This document shows, one piece after another, positions 8,516 through 17,024 of a stretch of 64,000 bases of DNA (position 1 is the first letter of the stretch; every line of letters starts with the position of its first letter). Origin of the DNA: a virus; the IMG/VR virus record IMGVR_UViG_3300035180_000994, positions 1-64,000 of that record; one strand, given 5' to 3'. The notes below the pieces were generated by a model. That model ran no database searches. It was not told the origin of the DNA and was given only the letters and a program-made list of their open reading frames with translations. Made by a program: the position numbers and the translations under genes.

Positions 8516-9028
8516 CTACTCCTTGGGTGGGATGAAGTGGGGCACCTGGATGGCGCCGGGTTCAGGGACGGTGGTGAAACCCACGCCGGAAGCGTTCCGG
8601 ACGAGGGTCTTGGCGATGCGGAGGACGGACTCGTGATCGTCCTTCATGCGCTTCTCCAACTCCTGGAAGGTCATGGCGATCTGCTCCTTGGTCTTCAGGT
8701 TGTTGATCACGCAGTAGGAGAAGGGCCCGGCCATCTTGGAGAGGAACTCGTAGGAGGCCCAGAGGTTTTCCTGGGTGGGTCCCCAGAACTCACAGGTGAG
8801 CTGTTGGCCGTGGCCACGGAAGCGGATGTAGCCGTAGCGCATGACGGAGAGGAGAACCTTCTCGCGGCTGTCGCCCTTGAAGTCGCAGGAGTAGGGCTCG
8901 ATCTCCGCCCGGCACCGCTGGTTCAGCCCCATCTGGTCGGCGCCCTGCTGGGACTTGGCGAACATGCAGTGTTCGTCTACCCACCAGAACTCGCCGGTCT
9001 TCGCTCGGATCCACGCACCTTCTTTCAT
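8516..9028 (-). CDS. Hypothetical protein (170 aa)
   Basis: Start MKEGAWIRAKTGEFWWVDEH has a textbook AAGGAGG site and a GGGTATCATC element 15 bases upstream, directly after a terminator, so it is probably the first gene of a unit with the 363-residue gene. Features include EFWWVDEHCMFAK, RYGYIRFRGHGQQLTCEFWG and a helical QEQIAM/FQELEKRMKDD region. I do not recognise the domain. No membrane segment. Confidence 0.7.
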   Translation of the reverse strand: MKEGAWIRAKTGEFWWVDEHCMFAKSQQGADQMGLNQRCRAEIEPYSCDFKGDSREKVLLSVMRYGYIRFRGHGQQLTCEFWGPTQENLWASYEFLSKMAGPFSYCVINNLKTKEQIAMTFQELEKRMKDDHESVLRIAKTLVRNASGVGFTTVPEPGAIQVPHFIPPKE

Positions 9029-9043
9029 GACCTACCTCCTTGA

Positions 9044-9053
9044 GATGATACCC
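9044..9053 (-). promoter_or_regulatory. GGGTATCATC element after a terminator
   Basis: Perfect copy lying between terminator 9061-9090 and the start at 9028. This is one of the best positional arguments that the element drives new transcription. Confidence 0.55.
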
Positions 9054-9060
9054 GTGACGG

Positions 9061-9090
9061 GGAAAGAAAAGGGCCCCCGGCAGGAGGCCC
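9061..9090 (-). terminator. Rho-independent terminator
   Basis: Minus-strand GGGCCTCC-TGCC-GGGGGCCC (8 pairs, one G-U) followed by TTTTCTTTCC. It lies 25 bases after the stop of the 1029-residue gene. Confidence 0.85.
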
Positions 9091-9114
9091 TGGACGGACG
9101 TGACGACCGGGGCC

Positions 9115-12100
9115 CTAGATGAGGCCGGAGAGGTCGATGGTGATCAGGGAGCGCCCTGACCTAGGCTGGGCACAGATCACCACCCCCTCGGACTTGCCGA
9201 GGTCCCGGAGCTTCTCCGTGCTGGCCCGCAGGGCGGCCCAGTCCATGTTCGTCGGGGAGATGGCCATCAGCTCGCTGCCGGTCACCTCCACGCTCCACTG
9301 GGGGAACATGGCCTTGAACTTGTCGGCGAACTGGGCTTTGCTGGTGTTGCGCTTCATCTGGGCCATGACACTGCCCTCCTTGGGTGCGTGTTCCCACGGC
9401 TTGCTCCAGTCGGGGCGGGGGCCTGGGGGAAGTTCGCGGAAAGCCTGCTCGATGTCCGCCATGAGGACTTGCTGCTCGTGACGGTGTTCCATGAAGAGTT
9501 GGGAAGCTCTGGTTTTGTCGCCGGTGCGGCGGGCGGCGTCGATGAGGGTGCGGTAGCCTTCGTCAAGCACTGACCAGCACGCCTTAGTGAACTCCCCGAT
9601 GGTCTTACCGTGCATCTTATAGGGGGGGAGATCCGTGCCGTCAGCCCGGTGCATTTCCGCCTCGTAACCGTCTTCGACGGGGGTGGCGAAGATCGTGTAG
9701 TGGTAGCCTAGGCGGGGTGTTAGCTCAATTTTTACAACCCTGCCGGTGGCGTCTTCCAGGTCATAGGCGGTGGCAGCCACCTTGGACAGGGGCTCCGAGT
9801 GTTCCCATAGGTCCTGGAGCTTCAGGCCAAGGCCCTTGTCCCATGTGGTGGCGAAGCCCTTACCGATGGCGGCGCCCTGGGCCCACACACGGTCCCTGGT
9901 CTTCACGAGCTTGAACTGACCGGGGACGACCCCGGTGACGATCCTGTCTTCGATGTAGGCCCTCTGGCGGGTCGAGGGGCGCACGCAGTAGGCCCATGAG
10001 ATTTGACCCGGGGGGCTCAGCTTGAGCAGCACGTAGTAGGGGGTCCCGGCCTCCTCTTCGACCATGGCGCTGTCGGAGGTCTCGGTGACGAAGTCGGCGC
10101 CGAAGATCGCGTTGAGACCGTCGGCCTTGGTCTTGAACTTGTGGCCGTGACCGCCCTCGATTTTCATGAGCTGGTTGAGATTCTGGGAACCTGAGAGGGG
10201 CAGCCACTCGGTGAGGAAGATGTCGTGGTGCACCAGCTCATGGGCGATGATCCGCTCCAGGGTCTGGCGGTCGTTGACGACGGCCTTCTGGATCTCGATG
10301 GTCGTGTTGCCTTCCCCGGGGACCCAGAGGTCCCGAGCCAGCCAGGAGGTGCCCAGGCTGTTCACGACGCGGACGTTCGGGCGGGGCAGGCCAGGGGTGA
10401 GGTAGGGCATGAACTTGGTGATCACGGCAGGGATGTCGGTCTCAGATGCGTAGACCATAGAGGCCGCCTTGGTTCGGATCTCCACCGTGCCGCCCTTGCG
10501 CTCCCGCCACTGCTGGATGAAGTCCTCGGGGAGCTTGCCGTAGTGGAGCACCAGGGGTGTCGTGGGCTCGTTCTGCTCACGGATGACCTGCTGGGCCACC
10601 TGCTGGTATTGGTCCTGCGAAAGGGTTGTGGTATCCCGGGTGCCGAAGAGGTTCTCGGAGACCCTGGCGTAATCGTCGTCGGTGGAACCCGCCTGCCGAG
10701 GCAGGATCTCGACGACGGCGATGATCTTGTTCGCGCCACGGAAGCCGATGGGCTCCATGACGCGGGCGGTGGGCGCGAAGGTCTCCTGGGATACCTCGGG
10801 GCGGGCGGCGGCCTTGAGGGTTCGGGTGATCTTGTCGATGACCCTGCGGTAGGCGGCCTCGCCCTCTTCAACGGAGGGCCATATGGCCTTGATCTTCGCC
10901 TTCAGGACCTCCCACCCGGCGTCGTCGATGTCGCGGGTCGCCTCGGGAAACACCTGCTGATACTGGCGGACCTGATCGTAGTCCTTCATGGTCTTCACGT
11001 GGTGCGCGGTCAGGCGGGTGAGCCCGGCCATCCAGGCGTCTTCGAGAAGCCCTGTGATCCGCTCCAGGAGCTGGGGATGATCGAGACGGCTGCCGAGCTG
11101 GGAGTTCAGATACTTGAGCTTCCGCTCGACGTAGGCCGTGCGGTAGTTGTTCACGTCGGTCTGCCAGCCATGCCCCAGCTCCGCTGGATCAGCGTTGGCG
11201 GCCAGCCAGATCATCGGCACGTGGTAGGAGCTGTCGGTCAGGTGGCCCAGCACGTCGTTCAGACGGCCCGCGTAGTCGTCCTCGTCGGCGATGAACGTCC
11301 TGGGTTGGAGGTGCATGACCACCACCAAGGTATTGATCTTGCGGTTCCGAGGGGCGGAGGTCGCGGTTGAGAGGTTGCGGGTGACGTAAGTGCCCCCGTA
11401 GCTCTCCCGTGAGGGTGTGTGGATCCCGGAGTTCTCGTCGGAGTCCCAGTTCCGCTTCTCTTTCACCATGGGGATCAGGCCGTGGGCCATGATCGACCGG
11501 AGGTTGTCGGCGGTGGTCCCGTGATACCAGATGGACCGCTCCTTCTCCGCGCCGGAGTAGGCGAGGATCATCTCAGGAGCGGGGAGCACCTTGGCCTTGC
11601 GGTGGAAGAGGCTGGCCTTCACCGGCGCTAGGGGCTCGTGGGTGACACCCTCCTGGGGGATCTTCGGGTGCCCGAACATGACCTTCTCCGTGGGCTGGCC
11701 GCCGATGGTGCGGGTGTAGGTGAACTCACCGGTCTGGGTGACCTCTTTGGGGGCCAGGACCTTCACCACGTCCTCCACAGGGACCTTCGGGGCGCCGATG
11801 CGCTCCAGGGCGGACAGCATCTTACCGCTGGCCTCGCAGAAGTAGTGACCAGCGGGGTCGGACAGGCGGACGCGGATGCTCAGCATCTCCATCTTCTGGG
11901 CCTTGGTGGTATATGGGGAGGTCCCCGACACCACGAACTTCCGACCCAGGGCTGTGGTCTTCAATCCGGAGAACCACACGATCTTCGTGGGGTCTTCGTC
12001 ATCGGTGCCAACGATCCAGGTGTCGATCTCCTGGAGAACATCCTCGGCGTTGAAGATGTTCCCGGCGGAGGTGTAGGCGTAGGCATGGTCCAGGAACTCC

Positions 12101-12204
12101 TTCACCAGCTCGGGGGTGAGGGGGTGGTCGTTCTTGTCGAAGAACTTGAACGCCGCCTGTTTGGCAAGCAGCGCCGCGAACTTCTCCTGGAACCCATTGG
12201 GCAT
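9115..12204 (-). CDS. Large multidomain protein: ADP-ribosyltransferase-like motif plus SprT-like metalloprotease motif
   Basis: The ATG at 12204 has GAGGGG six bases away; a TTG two codons earlier is a weaker alternative. Product about 1029 residues. Residues ~229-320 carry WYHGTTADNLRSIMAHGL, then YGGTYVTRNLSTA: the order of an ADP-ribosyltransferase/RNA phosphotransferase-type fold. Residues ~655-692 carry IIAHELVHHD (HExxH) and then GGHGHKFK, as in SprT-like zinc proteases. A YDLEDATGRVVKIEL region and helical tail follow. Such multi-enzyme giants can be virion proteins injected with DNA. It is followed by a terminator and preceded by an esterase gene. Motifs are seen; activities and injection are inferred. 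Confidence 0.6.
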   Translation of the reverse strand: MPNGFQEKFAALLAKQAAFKFFDKNDHPLTPELVKEFLDHAYAYTSAGNIFNAEDVLQEIDTWIVGTDDEDPTKIVWFSGLKTTALGRKFVVSGTSPYTTKAQKMEMLSIRVRLSDPAGHYFCEASGKMLSALERIGAPKVPVEDVVKVLAPKEVTQTGEFTYTRTIGGQPTEKVMFGHPKIPQEGVTHEPLAPVKASLFHRKAKVLPAPEMILAYSGAEKERSIWYHGTTADNLRSIMAHGLIPMVKEKRNWDSDENSGIHTPSRESYGGTYVTRNLSTATSAPRNRKINTLVVVMHLQPRTFIADEDDYAGRLNDVLGHLTDSSYHVPMIWLAANADPAELGHGWQTDVNNYRTAYVERKLKYLNSQLGSRLDHPQLLERITGLLEDAWMAGLTRLTAHHVKTMKDYDQVRQYQQVFPEATRDIDDAGWEVLKAKIKAIWPSVEEGEAAYRRVIDKITRTLKAAARPEVSQETFAPTARVMEPIGFRGANKIIAVVEILPRQAGSTDDDYARVSENLFGTRDTTTLSQDQYQQVAQQVIREQNEPTTPLVLHYGKLPEDFIQQWRERKGGTVEIRTKAASMVYASETDIPAVITKFMPYLTPGLPRPNVRVVNSLGTSWLARDLWVPGEGNTTIEIQKAVVNDRQTLERIIAHELVHHDIFLTEWLPLSGSQNLNQLMKIEGGHGHKFKTKADGLNAIFGADFVTETSDSAMVEEEAGTPYYVLLKLSPPGQISWAYCVRPSTRQRAYIEDRIVTGVVPGQFKLVKTRDRVWAQGAAIGKGFATTWDKGLGLKLQDLWEHSEPLSKVAATAYDLEDATGRVVKIELTPRLGYHYTIFATPVEDGYEAEMHRADGTDLPPYKMHGKTIGEFTKACWSVLDEGYRTLIDAARRTGDKTRASQLFMEHRHEQQVLMADIEQAFRELPPGPRPDWSKPWEHAPKEGSVMAQMKRNTSKAQFADKFKAMFPQWSVEVTGSELMAISPTNMDWAALRASTEKLRDLGKSEGVVICAQPRSGRSLITIDLSGLI

Positions 12205-12214
12205 ATTCAACCCC

Positions 12215-12844
12215 TCACAAGGGGGCGGGGGAGCCGCTGGCTTCCCCCAGGGTTGAACGGATGCCGTCGGGGTCGCTGCCGCTGAGGTAGAGGGCGGAGA
12301 CCATGGCCACCGTCTTCACATGGGCGTCGTGGTCGTGGGTCATGCCCGGCACGTCGATGGCGAACTTGGTGGCCAGGGGCCAGAGCCCCGTCCGGCCCGC
12401 GATGACCTCGTCGTCGGTGGAGCTGTAGATGCTCAGCAGGTTGCCCCGCTCGGCGTGCACGTTGACCTTGTGGCTCCCGACCTGATCCGGCGCTGAGATG
12501 GCGATCACCGAGCACCCGAAGGACTCCTGGGCCAGGGCAGCGACTAGGCCCCCCAGGGAGGTCCCGATGATCAGGGTGTCCTTGGGGTCCGCCCCGTCGC
12601 ACTTCAGGGTCTCCAAGAGCTGGTCGAGGCCAATGACAAGCCTCAGCTCCTTCTCGCCCTCGCTGTCGTCGTAGCGGGCGCCCTCGGAGAGCGCGAAGGG
12701 CATCGTGAGGTTCGAGGAGATCCCAAAGACCATGCCGGGCCCCATGGAGCGCCCGATGGCGTGGTAGGCCGTCAGCACGGAGCCCTGGGGGTTCCCGGCG
12801 TAGCCGTGCAGGAGGTAGGTTCGTTTGAATCTCGCGTAGCTCAT
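12215..12844 (-). CDS. Alpha/beta-hydrolase (esterase-like)
   Basis: A 209-residue protein opening with YLLHGYAGNPQGS, the strand plus oxyanion-side loop of alpha/beta hydrolases. LIIGTSLGGLVAALA at ~92-106 is a nucleophile elbow (GxSxGG, Ser96). The acid may lie in SSTDDEVI and the catalytic His in MTHDHDAH. It resembles compact YqiA-type esterases. The start overlaps the previous stop (ATGA), so translation is coupled to the 206-residue gene. Substrate unknown; a cell-envelope ester is possible. Confidence 0.7.
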   Translation of the reverse strand: MSYARFKRTYLLHGYAGNPQGSVLTAYHAIGRSMGPGMVFGISSNLTMPFALSEGARYDDSEGEKELRLVIGLDQLLETLKCDGADPKDTLIIGTSLGGLVAALAQESFGCSVIAISAPDQVGSHKVNVHAERGNLLSIYSSTDDEVIAGRTGLWPLATKFAIDVPGMTHDHDAHVKTVAMVSALYLSGSDPDGIRSTLGEASGSPAPL

Positions 12845-13461
12845 TTGGCACCTTCAGCGACGCCGGATCTCCAGGCGTCGATCAAAGCCCCCATCTTCTC
12901 AGGGTTCGTCGCCTGGGAGTAGCCGTAAGCCTCTTCCCAGTGCTCGGTCCTCATGATGTTCGGGGCGTCGTTCACGGTGGCGCCATGGTTCTGGGCGTCG
13001 AACACCCCGTCTGCCTTGGCCTGCGCCAGCATGTTGTCGTCGAGGGGGAGGAGGGGCACGTCGTCCCCCGCCTCAGCCACGTCCTGGTCACCGGGATCCA
13101 TGCTCTCTTCGTCACCGGCGAACTCAGCGAACTCGCTCTCGATCTCGGCCCAGCGGAGCTGAAGGGCCTCAGCATCCTCAAAATACTCGACATCGACGTG
13201 GCCGTCGGTGGTCTCGGTGAGGATGGCACCGACCTGGAGGTTCAAGAACTCAATCTCGGCGGGGTTCAGCGTGGGGTCGGGGACGTTGTTGTTGACCTCG
13301 TCGCCGAGGGCGGAGTCCTGCGCGGTGGTGAGCTTGCCCCGCCAGCCGTAGCCCTGGTCGGCCAGCTCTTCGTCCACACCGTCCTGGGCGAGGTTCCAAA
13401 CCGCGCTATCCAAGATAGTGTTGAACTTACCGGGGCCATAGGAACGAATCTCATCTGCCAT
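12841..13461 (-). CDS. Acidic hypothetical protein (206 aa)
   Basis: Starts at ATG 13461 (MADEIRSYGPGKFNTILD); the frame extends further upstream, but that part overlaps the protease gene antiparallel to its codon pattern and has no start signal. Strongly acidic, with EFAGDEESMDPGDQDVAEAG and DDVPLLPLDDN. It begins just after a terminator. No family recognised. Coupled by ATGA to the esterase. Confidence 0.65.
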   Translation of the reverse strand: MADEIRSYGPGKFNTILDSAVWNLAQDGVDEELADQGYGWRGKLTTAQDSALGDEVNNNVPDPTLNPAEIEFLNLQVGAILTETTDGHVDVEYFEDAEALQLRWAEIESEFAEFAGDEESMDPGDQDVAEAGDDVPLLPLDDNMLAQAKADGVFDAQNHGATVNDAPNIMRTEHWEEAYGYSQATNPEKMGALIDAWRSGVAEGAK

Positions 13462-13477
13462 GGGGTGGGCCTCTCGT

Positions 13478-13510
13478 GAAAAGGGGTGGGAAGTCGAAAC
13501 CCCCACCCCT
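13478..13510 (-). terminator. Rho-independent terminator
   Basis: Minus-strand GGGGTGGG pairs with CCCACCCC, followed by TTTTC. It lies between the protease stop (13541) and the next start (13461). Confidence 0.75.
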
Positions 13511-13540
13511 CTTAGTAGGTCCGGCGCGGGACCGGATGCA

Positions 13541-14344
13541 CTATCTACTCGCCATCGACCTCGTCCCGTCCTCGACGGAGTAGAGCACCCAGAAGTCGTC
13601 CGCGAGGTTGGCGTCCAGGGCGTAGGCCAGGGGCATCCAGAAGTATCCGTGCTGGCCCCACTTCGGGCCCCAGGAGTTACGGACCAGGAGCAGTTCCTTC
13701 TCCAGGTCGTAGCCGCAGGCGACGACGGCGTGGCCGCCATAGCACTTGTCCTTCTTGCCGGGCATCTGGAGGTAGCCGGTCTTCGCGCACTGCTGGGACT
13801 CGAAGCCCTCATAGACCGTGAAGCCGAAGACCACGGGGTAGCCCGAGGCCAGGACACCCAGGAGATCCTCCTTGGTCTGATCCACGCGGGCGTAGCGTAG
13901 CACTTGGTTCTGGCTGGCGATCTTCATGTCCTCCACGTCGGGCTTGACCTGGAACTTGTCCACGTCGTAGGGCCATTGGTCTTCGGGGCAGACCCCGTAT
14001 TTGGCCAGGACCTTCGCGCCGTCGCGGATCGTCGCCCCAGCATCTTCCTTGATGGTCCCCTCGATCTTCCGCTCCAGGTAGTAGATCATCAGGCGGCTGG
14101 GGGTCCAGCTCGGGAGCTTCTGGCGGATCTGGTCGAACTCGAAGGCCGCGCCCAGGGCGTTGGCCGTGCAGGAGCCAAGCTGGCCCTGGTCGTAGACGGC
14201 GGGCATGTTCCCCCGGAGGTCTACGTGCTGGGGTAGCCCCTGAACAGCCCCGTGCCGGTGGGCGGAGTAGGTCAGGTCCCTATGATCAGGGATGTCAGGT
14301 TTCCACCCATAACGGGCGGCGTGTTTCGTCTTGATTTCGGGCAT
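13541..14344 (-). CDS. Papain-like cysteine protease (C1A fold)
   Basis: ATG at 14344 gives 267 residues (MPEIKTKHAARYGWKPD). All papain landmarks are present: DQGQLGSCTANA with oxyanion Gln53 and nucleophile Cys59, GGHAVVACGYD with His205, and RNSWGPKWG with Asn223. The N-terminus GWKPDIPDHRDL is typical of short bacterial and phage members lacking a long propeptide. No signal peptide. It could process virion proteins or act on host proteins; the sequence does not decide. The ribosome site lies inside a small hairpin. The gene ends before a terminator. Confidence 0.85.
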   Translation of the reverse strand: MPEIKTKHAARYGWKPDIPDHRDLTYSAHRHGAVQGLPQHVDLRGNMPAVYDQGQLGSCTANALGAAFEFDQIRQKLPSWTPSRLMIYYLERKIEGTIKEDAGATIRDGAKVLAKYGVCPEDQWPYDVDKFQVKPDVEDMKIASQNQVLRYARVDQTKEDLLGVLASGYPVVFGFTVYEGFESQQCAKTGYLQMPGKKDKCYGGHAVVACGYDLEKELLLVRNSWGPKWGQHGYFWMPLAYALDANLADDFWVLYSVEDGTRSMASR

Positions 14345-14347
14345 GGT

Positions 14348-14368
14348 GGGCCTCCTCAATAGAGGCCC
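14348..14368 (-). promoter_or_regulatory. Hairpin covering the protease ribosome-binding site
   Basis: Minus-strand GGGCCTC pairs with GAGGCCC across 7 bases. The Shine-Dalgarno GAGGAGG is in the 3' arm and loop, three bases before the ATG. Such a stem would hide the site and could limit or time protease synthesis. Confidence 0.45.
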
Positions 14369-14376
14369 TGGAAGTT

Positions 14377-14706
14377 CTACCGGGTGTGCAGGCTCACACC
14401 GCCGCCGAAGAGGCCCTGGAAGAACGAGATCCAGCCACGACGCGGCTTCGGCTCCCACTTCTCCATCTCCCGACGCTTGGCGATCCGGGGGAAGGTGTGG
14501 CAGTTTTCGTAGTCGGTGTCGATACAGGTGAACGCCTTGACGACCGGCAGCTCGGCCCCCAGGCTACCCAGGCGGGCGCGGGTCAGGTAGGCCGCGAGCT
14601 GACGCTCACAGCTCCGACGGGCCTGCTCAGGGGAGTCCCCCTCACCCTCGAACTGGGCGCTCAGGTGCGCGGGGATGATCGTGGCGGCAAATTTGGTGTG
14701 ATACAC
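14377..14706 (-). CDS. Hypothetical protein (109 aa), GTG start
   Basis: GTG at 14706 is chosen because GTGGAGGA lies 7 bases upstream; a GTG five codons earlier would overlap that site. Product begins with the codons for VYHTKFAATIIPAHL and contains SPEQARRSCERQLAAYL (helix), CIDTDYENCHTFP and a basic WEPKPRRGWISFFQGLFGGG tail that may be amphipathic. The leader resembles that of the gene starting at 17024. Function unknown. Confidence 0.6.
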   Translation of the reverse strand: MYHTKFAATIIPAHLSAQFEGEGDSPEQARRSCERQLAAYLTRARLGSLGAELPVVKAFTCIDTDYENCHTFPRIAKRREMEKWEPKPRRGWISFFQGLFGGGVSLHTR

Positions 14707-14733
14707 AGGGACTTCCTCCACTACCTAGTAGGG

Positions 14734-14743
14734 GATGATACCC
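14734..14743 (-). promoter_or_regulatory. GGGTATCATC element with adjacent TAAGGGTGCATC
   Basis: Perfect copy, 27 bases before the GTG at 14706, followed by CCCTACTAGG. Immediately upstream is TAAGGGTGCATC, shared with leaders at 17065 and 45255. Confidence 0.5.
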
Positions 14744-14756
14744 GAGGGATGCACCC

Positions 14757-15884
14757 TTACTGCTTGGGGACGAGCCGGACGATCTTCACGGGGGTGTGCA
14801 GCGGGCCGTCGTGGAGCAGCAGGTCCAGGACCGGCTTGCTCTCGGCCCAGCGGCTGGCCTCGTTCTGGTCGTAGAACTTGGTGGCCTGGGACTGCTTGTC
14901 CACGAGGCGGGCATCCATGGCAGCCACGTAGGCGTCGGCGCCGGGGGCGAGGTGGACATACTTGTCCCCGACCTTCAGCACGTGGGATGGCAGCCCAGCG
15001 GTGCGGGCACTGGCCGTAGGGCGGGCAAGGTCAGTCTTCTCCGCCGGAATGACTTTCTTGCCCTTCAGATCCTCATGGAGCTTGGCCTTCGCCGTGTCTC
15101 CATCAGGGGCGGTGATGACCTGGGCCTTGGAGTCATTGGGTGCATCAGTGACCTGAGCGGCTTCGGCCTCGGCCTTGCCCTCTTCAGTCTCCCGGATGGA
15201 CCAGGAGCCATCCTCGCGGTGCACACCCACGAAGGTCTTGTCCTTGGCGACGACGGCCACTGGCGGCATGAAGTTGTCCTTGGCGGACTCGAAGTCGTCG
15301 ATCATGAAGATCATGTCGCCGTCCTCGAAGGCATCCCCGTTCTTCGTCAGGGTGTAGCCGTCCTCGGTCTTGAGCTTGGAGCCCTGGGGCAGGGTCTTCA
15401 GCGTCTCGACGAAGGCGGGCCACTCGGGGCTCTCGGGGTCCACGAAGATCAACGCGGCGGTGCGCTGGAATAGCGCAGCCTTCTTGCCCTGAACGGGCTC
15501 GGGGGTCGGCAGGAGGCCCTTGGCCTCGGCGTAGCGGTAGGCAGAGGTGTGCATGTCATGGGGATCCAGGTCCCCAGCATCGACAGCGGCGGTGACGTGC
15601 TCGTCCCACCAGGAGACGATGGAGGCCCCCGCATACTTCAGGGCGACGTGGGCACGGCCCTTCTCGGCCCAGCGCACCAGCTCGGTGGCTTCCTTGGGCA
15701 CGTAGGCTGCGCCCTTGGTGTTGGTCACGCGGTTCCCGAACCGGTCGTCCTGGTTGGAGTCACGGTAGTCCTGGGTGGAGTTCGGCTGGCCGGGGGTCTG
15801 CTCCAACAGCTCGGGGTCCACGTCGGATTCATCCGGGATGTGGGTCACGGCGGCGAGGTGTTGCTTGGTGAACAGAGTGGCCAT
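14757..15884 (-). CDS. Hypothetical protein, virion-like composition (375 aa)
   Basis: Starts MATLFTKQHLAAVTHIPDE with AGGAG. Features: DYRDSNQDDRFGNRV, a helical VRWAEKGRAHVALKYAG region, SAYRYAEAKGLLPTPEP and an ordered GSKLKTEDGYTLTKNGDAFEDGD stretch. The C-terminal third has KYVHLAPGADAYVAAMDARL and a basic end. No catalytic motif or membrane segment. It sits in a run of small unknown proteins. No family recognised. Confidence 0.65.
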   Translation of the reverse strand: MATLFTKQHLAAVTHIPDESDVDPELLEQTPGQPNSTQDYRDSNQDDRFGNRVTNTKGAAYVPKEATELVRWAEKGRAHVALKYAGASIVSWWDEHVTAAVDAGDLDPHDMHTSAYRYAEAKGLLPTPEPVQGKKAALFQRTAALIFVDPESPEWPAFVETLKTLPQGSKLKTEDGYTLTKNGDAFEDGDMIFMIDDFESAKDNFMPPVAVVAKDKTFVGVHREDGSWSIRETEEGKAEAEAAQVTDAPNDSKAQVITAPDGDTAKAKLHEDLKGKKVIPAEKTDLARPTASARTAGLPSHVLKVGDKYVHLAPGADAYVAAMDARLVDKQSQATKFYDQNEASRWAESKPVLDLLLHDGPLHTPVKIVRLVPKQ

Positions 15885-15899
15885 GGGGTCTCCTGGGGC

Positions 15900-16472
15900 T
15901 CAGGGGGGTGAGTCGATGGTAGTCGAGGCAGGACGTTTTTCTTCGGCGCGAATAATCGCCTCAATGAGCGCCTTCAACACCCCGTTGGAGAAGGCGTAGT
16001 AGGCGACGTTCTTCCAGCAGTTGGCGCTGTCAGCGTCGTTCTTGTCGGTGACGGCTTTCGCCCCGGCATCCCGAAGGTATGACAGGGCATGGGCCTTGGC
16101 CTGGGACAGGAGCATGATCCCGAAGCCTTGAATCTGGATCTCGGGGTCGTAGGCGCTGGCCTTCTTGGACGCCTGGGGGCCCGGCGCGAAGGCACGGGTG
16201 CCTCCAGTGGGGTGTGGGACGCGCTGCTGGGGAGACTGGGTGTCCGGGATGGTCTCGTCGGCCTGCCCCATCGTCAGCTCACGGATGGACTGCTGGTGAT
16301 CCTCGGCGATGGAACCCCCGGCTGACTTCGCCCGGGAGATCCCGATGCTGATCGCCTTACCTTCATCCCCAGTCTCTTCCAGGACGGCGTTGGCGATGCC
16401 GATGGCCTTCCGACGCACCTTGGGGTCAAGGTTTTTCATCGACGCTGGGTAATCACCGGGGGACCAGGGCAT
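15900..16472 (-). CDS. YdaT/DUF2188-type N-terminus protein (190 aa)
   Basis: ATG at 16472 with GAGGTG gives MPWSPGDYPASMKNLDPK, followed by KAIGIANAVLEETGDEGKAI and IGISRAK. This matches the short MPWxxxDYPxSxKNLxxxVRxKAIxIANALL module found in bacterial and phage YdaT-like proteins. A linker with GGTRAFAPGPQASKK and a helical C-terminal half (QAKAHALSYLRDAGAKA) follow. The function of the family is unclear. The N-terminal match is strong by eye. Confidence 0.65.
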   Translation of the reverse strand: MPWSPGDYPASMKNLDPKVRRKAIGIANAVLEETGDEGKAISIGISRAKSAGGSIAEDHQQSIRELTMGQADETIPDTQSPQQRVPHPTGGTRAFAPGPQASKKASAYDPEIQIQGFGIMLLSQAKAHALSYLRDAGAKAVTDKNDADSANCWKNVAYYAFSNGVLKALIEAIIRAEEKRPASTTIDSPP

Positions 16473-16543
16473 GGGCACACCTCGCCTAAACACTTCACTA
16501 TCGTAGCGGAAAGTCAAGACGGTATTGGGGAGAATCACCGAAC

Positions 16544-16723
16544 TTAGTCCCAATCCTCGTCGTCGGCGAAGCCCTTGGTCTCCGGTGTGGAGCGCACGGG
16601 GGCGTCGTGGACCTGATCACGAGAGAACACGGGCTCCCCCTGGGCGTTCCGGGCGATGGACTCCTCTCCGGCCTTGACGTTGTAGCCGATCTCGCGCCAC
16701 CCCGCGTAGGTTAGCTTCTTCAC
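16544..16723 (-). CDS. Small protein (59 aa), GTG start
   Basis: A compact open frame begins with GTG at 16723, one base after the preceding TGA (TGAGGTG), and ends with TAA at 16544-16546. The product reads MKKLTYAGWREIGYNVKAG, then EESIARNAQGEPVFSRDQV, ending in acidic FADDEDWD. The ordered YAGWREIGYNVKAGE segment and the coupled start argue for a real gene that fills an otherwise unexplained gap. The segment is reminiscent of small phage proteins with a GYxVKxGE motif. Function unknown. Confidence 0.6.
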   Translation of the reverse strand: MKKLTYAGWREIGYNVKAGEESIARNAQGEPVFSRDQVHDAPVRSTPETKGFADDEDWD

Positions 16724-16724
16724 C

Positions 16725-17024
16725 TCAGCCCTCGGTAAGGTAGGACAGGTTGATGATGTTGATGAACTCTGTGAGGGACATCTCGAACCAGCCGTCGTCT
16801 TTCATCTGGTTCCGCAGGTAGGTTGGCACGTCCAGGTCCAGCACGCTGACGCGGATGCCTTCATCCTCGGGGCTGAAGGGGATCACGCCCATCGGGGTCC
16901 GCACCAGGAGCCGCTTGAACTCGGGGTCGAAGCGCATCTGCGAGGATAGGAAGGGCTCGGTGAACCCAGGGATCTTCACTTGGTAGTTGACTTGCAGCAG
17001 CAGGGGCGTTCGCTCAGTGGACAT
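16725..17024 (-). CDS. Hypothetical protein (99 aa)
   Basis: ATG at 17024 is chosen because GGAGGA lies 7 bases upstream; a GTG five codons earlier overlaps it. The product MSTERTPLLLQVNYQVKI has a beta-rich core (FLSSQMRFDPEFKRLLVRTPMG) and ends in FEMSLTEFINIINLSYLTEG. It overlaps in translation with the 59-residue gene. Leader region resembles that at 14706. No function assigned. Confidence 0.65.
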   Translation of the reverse strand: MSTERTPLLLQVNYQVKIPGFTEPFLSSQMRFDPEFKRLLVRTPMGVIPFSPEDEGIRVSVLDLDVPTYLRNQMKDDGWFEMSLTEFINIINLSYLTEG

